A stretch of DNA of 64,000 nucleotides from Methylobacterium sp. DB0501 (GTDB taxonomy: Bacteria; Pseudomonadota; Alphaproteobacteria; Rhizobiales; Beijerinckiaceae). Both the position numbers and the translations under genes were made by a program. Positions 61,459-64,000 of this stretch are shown piece after piece. Where the stretch lies: positions 1-64,000 of the forward strand of contig NZ_JAAKGV010000016.1 in NCBI RefSeq assembly GCF_011043735.1, in the 5' to 3' direction. The notes beneath the pieces were generated by a model that worked only from the letters and a program-made list of their open reading frames with translations, was not told the origin of the DNA and did no database searches. Each line of letters begins with the position of its first letter. Position 1 is the stretch's first letter.

Positions 61459-61843
61459 GCCGACGGGAGGCTCGAATCCCTTCGGGTCGTTCCGGGATGC
61501 CACTCCGCACCGCATCCACGACATTGGCGCAGGCTGTGCCGACAGTCTGCCGTTCCGCCGCGAGCCGCTCCCCTGTCCCGGACGAATGCGGCGTCAGCGG
61601 ACGGAGATCCGGGATCCAGCCCAAGACGTGCCGCGAAGCGGCTCTCCGTGCTGCAACGTGGCAGACACACGGTCGCTTCACGACGTCTGATGGCCGGATC
61701 CCGGATCTCCGTCCGCTGACGCCGCATTCGTCCGGGACAGGGGGTTTGGGCGACGAAGACCGTAGAGCCGCCCGTCCCGCCGTCGTGGATCGTGCGTTGC
61801 GCAGCCCCGGAACGACCCGGAGAGTGGACAATCCGTCCGCGGA
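61459..61843. other. 385 bp convergent intergenic region filled by nested inverted repeats
   Basis: No gene is supported between peptidase T and the converging TetR gene. Almost the whole stretch belongs to one large palindromic structure (see the repeat at 61483-61819). Confidence 0.6.
61483..61819. repeat. large nested inverted repeat with perfect 48 bp arms
   Basis: Inner arms 61570-61617 and 61696-61743 are perfectly complementary over 48 bp with a 78 base spacer; the left starts CCCCTGTCCCGG. Outer arms CGGGTCGTTCCGGG (61483-61496) and its exact complement (61806-61819) are also perfect. A shared ATCCACGAC motif lies between inner and outer arms on both sides. The arrangement looks like a mobile palindromic element or a structured RNA gene rather than a simple terminator. 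Confidence 0.75.
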
Positions 61844-62428
61844 TCAGGCCGAGGCCGGGACCGACCTCCGCCCGACGCCCGCGAACACCCCCTCCACCAG
61901 TTCCCCGACCCGCTTCCCCCCCAACGCCTCGTCGAACAGGATCCGGAACAGGATCGGCGCGATGACGCCGTCGAGCACCGCGTCGAGGTCCGGAAAATCC
62001 TCGCCGCGGGCCGCGGCGCGCTCGGCGATGGTCGCGATCTGCTGACGGGCGTAGCCGCAGCAGCGCCGCGGTCCCGCGGCGCCCTCGGCGGCGAGCACGT
62101 CGCGGATCATCTCGCGGCCGATCCCCGACGACATCTCCTCGGCATATTGCTCGGCCCAGGCGAGGAGGTCGCCCCGCCCGCTGCCGGTCTCGACCGGCCC
62201 CATGTCGGGGCGCAGCCGCTCGACCGCGACGTCGGCCAGCAACTCGTTCAGCTCGCCCCACCGGCGATAGATCGTCGAGGGCGTGACGCCGGCCTCAGCG
62301 GCGATCAGCGGAATCGTGACCTCGGCGCGGTCCATCCGGGCGAGCAGCGCCCGCACGGCGCGGTGGACCGAGGCCTGGACACGCGCGCTGCGCCCGCCCG
62401 GGCGCGGCCCTCCCTCCCTCTCCGCCAT
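61844..62428 (-). CDS. TetR-family transcriptional regulator
   Basis: 194-residue repressor. The HTH is VTIPLIAAEAGVTPSTIYRR-WGELNELLADV near the N-terminus, and the C-terminal helical ligand-binding domain contains EMSSGIGREMIRDVLAAEGA and FLDAVLDGVIAPILFRILFD-like sequence. ATG 62428 follows GGAGGTGGGAC; the frame remains open upstream, but that part lies over the operator region. It is divergent from an MFS exporter, the usual arrangement of a drug-responsive repressor and its target. Confidence 0.9.
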   Translation of the reverse strand: MAEREGGPRPGGRSARVQASVHRAVRALLARMDRAEVTIPLIAAEAGVTPSTIYRRWGELNELLADVAVERLRPDMGPVETGSGRGDLLAWAEQYAEEMSSGIGREMIRDVLAAEGAAGPRRCCGYARQQIATIAERAAARGEDFPDLDAVLDGVIAPILFRILFDEALGGKRVGELVEGVFAGVGRRSVPASA

Positions 62429-62447
62429 CGCTGTCCCACCTCCAAAC

Positions 62448-62460
62448 GCAAATAATTTGC
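62448..62460. promoter_or_regulatory. TetR operator candidate 1
   Basis: Perfect palindrome GCAAAT-A-ATTTGC, 20 bases upstream of the tetR-type start codon. Confidence 0.6.
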
Positions 62461-62491
62461 TTTTAGCGCATCGCGGCGCTAGATCACTAAC

Positions 62492-62504
62492 GCAACGAAT
62501 TTGC
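62492..62504. promoter_or_regulatory. TetR operator candidate 2
   Basis: GCAACGAATTTGC, the same right half-site as the palindrome at 62448 and a similar left half, 44 bases away (about four helical turns) and 17 bases before the MFS start. Confidence 0.5.
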
Positions 62505-62520
62505 TTTAAGGGGCACGGCG

Positions 62521-63738
62521 ATGCGTGCAGGTCAAGACGCCCGGCAGCAGGAATCCCGGCAGGAGGCTCGGGCAATCGATCCGCTCGCGTTCCATGCCGC
62601 GACGCTCGGGGCGTTCTTCGCCGCCGCGGCGGCCCCGACGCCGCTCTACCGGATCTACCAGGAGACCCTGGCCCTCTCGCCGGTCTTCGTCACCCTGGTC
62701 TTCGCGGTCTACGCGGTGGCCCTGCTCAAGGCGCTGCTCGTCGCCGGCTCGCTCTCCGACCATCTCGGGCGCCGGCCGGTGATCGCCGGGGCGCTGCTCC
62801 TCGAGGCCGCCGCCATGGGGCTGTTCCTGCTGGTCGGCAACGGCGCCGCCTGGCTCATCGTCGCCCGGATCGTCCAGGGGCTCGCCACCGGCATCGCCGC
62901 CGCCTCCCTGGGCGCGGCGCTCGTCGACGTCGACCGCACCCGCGGGCCGATCGTCAACGCGGTAGCGCCGCTCGCCGGGATGGCGCTCGGCGCGCTGGGC
63001 ACCAGCGCGCTGATCCAGTACGCGCCCCTGCCGCTCCACCTCGTCTACGGGTTGCTGATGGGCACCTTCGCCGGGCTGGCGCTGGCGGTCCGCTTCATTC
63101 CCGAGAGTGCCGCGACGCGACCGGGGGCGCTCGCCTCGCTCAAGCCCCACATGGCCGTCCCGCCGCGGATCCGGCGCTCCCTGGCGCTGGTGACGCCGAT
63201 CAACCTCGCCAACTGGACGCTCGGCGGGTTCTACCTCTCGCTGGTGCCCTCGGTCGTCGCGGCGGCGACCGGCAGCCGGGCGCCGCTCACCGGCGGGGCG
63301 GTCGTCACCGCGCTGATGGTGGCCGGCGCGGTCTCGGTGCTCCTGCGCCGGGGCCGGGCGCCGCGGGACAACCTCACCTTCGGGGTGCTCGCCACGGCGC
63401 TCGGCGTCGTCATCGTGGTCGCCGGCATCCACATGGCCAGCGTACCGGTGCTGATCCTCGGCACCCTCGTCACCGGCGGCGGCTTCGGCGCCAGCTTCCT
63501 GGGCTGCCTCGGCACGATCATGCCCCTGGCCGGGCCCGACGAGCGCGCCGGCCTGCTCGCCGCCTTCTACGTCCAGAGCTACCTCGCCTTCAGCCTGCCG
63601 GCGGTCGGCGCCGGCCTCCTCGCCCGCAGCCTCGGCTACGCCGCGACCGCCGACCTGTACGCGGCGGCGATCCTGGCGGTGAGCGTGGGCGGGCTCGCGG
63701 CGCTGCGGGCCCGGACGGAGCGGGAGCCGGCGGCGTAG
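62521..63738 (+). CDS. major facilitator superfamily transporter
   Basis: 405-residue transporter with twelve predicted helices. MFS motif A is GSLSDHLGRRPVIAG between helices 2 and 3, and helix 5 has PLAGMALGALGTSALIQY. It begins with helix 1 after a short hydrophilic leader (FHAATLGAFFAAAAAPTPLY). Divergent pairing with a TetR regulator points to export of a toxic compound. ATG 62521 follows AAGGGG. Confidence 0.92.
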   Translation: MRAGQDARQQESRQEARAIDPLAFHAATLGAFFAAAAAPTPLYRIYQETLALSPVFVTLVFAVYAVALLKALLVAGSLSDHLGRRPVIAGALLLEAAAMGLFLLVGNGAAWLIVARIVQGLATGIAAASLGAALVDVDRTRGPIVNAVAPLAGMALGALGTSALIQYAPLPLHLVYGLLMGTFAGLALAVRFIPESAATRPGALASLKPHMAVPPRIRRSLALVTPINLANWTLGGFYLSLVPSVVAAATGSRAPLTGGAVVTALMVAGAVSVLLRRGRAPRDNLTFGVLATALGVVIVVAGIHMASVPVLILGTLVTGGGFGASFLGCLGTIMPLAGPDERAGLLAAFYVQSYLAFSLPAVGAGLLARSLGYAATADLYAAAILAVSVGGLAALRARTEREPAA

Positions 63739-63772
63739 GGGAGGGCGCTCGGGCGAGGTCGCGGACTTCGTA

Positions 63773-64000
63773 TCACTCCCCCGCCAGCAGCTCCGCCAGC
63801 GGCGCCGTGAGCGTGCACACCACACCCTCGGGCAGGAAATGCGTGGCGACCTCGCCGTCGACGGTGCCGGCGAGCCCCCGCTCGATCAGGCGCGAGCCGA
63901 ACCCCTTGCGGGCGGGCGGCGTCACCCGCGGCCCGCCATGCTCCTGCCAGCGCAGCGCGAGCACCGGGGCGGCGGAGGCGCTCACGGTCCAGTCGAGGGT
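63773..64000 (-). CDS. histidine kinase C-terminal fragment (HWE-type), continues beyond the window
   Basis: The visible 75 residues are the end of an ATPase domain: TLDWTVSASAAPVLALRWQE-HGGPRV, then ARKGFGSRLIERGLAGTVDG and FLPEGVVCTLTAPLAELLAGE. The W-x-E-x-GGP and GFGSRLIER motifs are the closing signature of HWE-family histidine kinases, often combined with PAS/GAF light or stress sensors. The upstream part lies outside the window, so sensor domains cannot be described. Confidence 0.8.
   Translation of the reverse strand, partial: TLDWTVSASAAPVLALRWQEHGGPRVTPPARKGFGSRLIERGLAGTVDGEVATHFLPEGVVCTLTAPLAELLAGE

Overview
The window is extremely GC-rich DNA from an alphaproteobacterium, most likely Methylobacterium or a close relative. 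This placement is inferred from GTG/TTG starts, repABC-type partition genes, an amino acid:carrier-protein ligase cluster of the Bradyrhizobium/Methylobacterium kind, and dispersed GC-rich palindromes; no rRNA or other taxonomic marker is present. About 55 protein genes are supported. I see no transposase, integrase, tRNA, rRNA or CRISPR array.

Layout. 1-1131: no gene, but two diverged copies of a ~300 bp direct repeat. 1132-14741: a type II secretion system (T2SS) in divergent blocks: (-) membrane protein, prepilin peptidase, gspH-I-J-K; (+) gspG, gspD; (-) gspL-gspM-gspC-like; (+) gspE-gspF. 14806-19681: small secreted protein, galU, galE, lytic transglycosylase, class II aldolase, DUF4267 protein. 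19805-31481: a catabolic island with a branched-chain-amino-acid-type ABC importer (LivM and LivG fused), two enolase-superfamily enzymes, an IclR regulator and, divergently, a Cys-less thiolase, its DUF35 partner and an ADP-forming acyl-CoA synthetase.

31667-42057: a GntR regulator divergent from a dpp-type ABC importer (binding protein broken by a one-base frameshift; the two ATPases fused), followed by atzG-atzE-hpxZ/atzH-atzF. Together these predict uptake of a ureido or biuret-like nitrogen compound and its hydrolysis through carboxybiuret/allophanate to ammonia and CO2. 42185-48328: a GH2 glycosidase, then a tight operon of acyl carrier protein, acyl-CoA-dehydrogenase-like flavoprotein, seryl-tRNA-synthetase-like amino acid:carrier-protein ligase and DUF1839 protein. 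This looks like a minimal non-ribosomal amino-acid activation pathway and is the best candidate here for an incompletely described system.

49013-51333: plasmid-type repA-repB with no repC. Two perfect copies of the repABC parS palindrome lie inside the repB reading frame, and three iteron-like repeats lie upstream of repA. The replicon may be a plasmid or chromid, or this may be an integrated relic. 51334-64000: a broken secreted-protein gene, two small proteins, a two-component system divergent from a CzcB/CzcA-type RND pump without an outer-membrane factor, a glutathione S-transferase, a peptidase T-like enzyme with a duplicated start, a large nested inverted repeat, a divergent TetR/MFS pair with two operator-like palindromes, and the 3' end of a histidine kinase running off the window.
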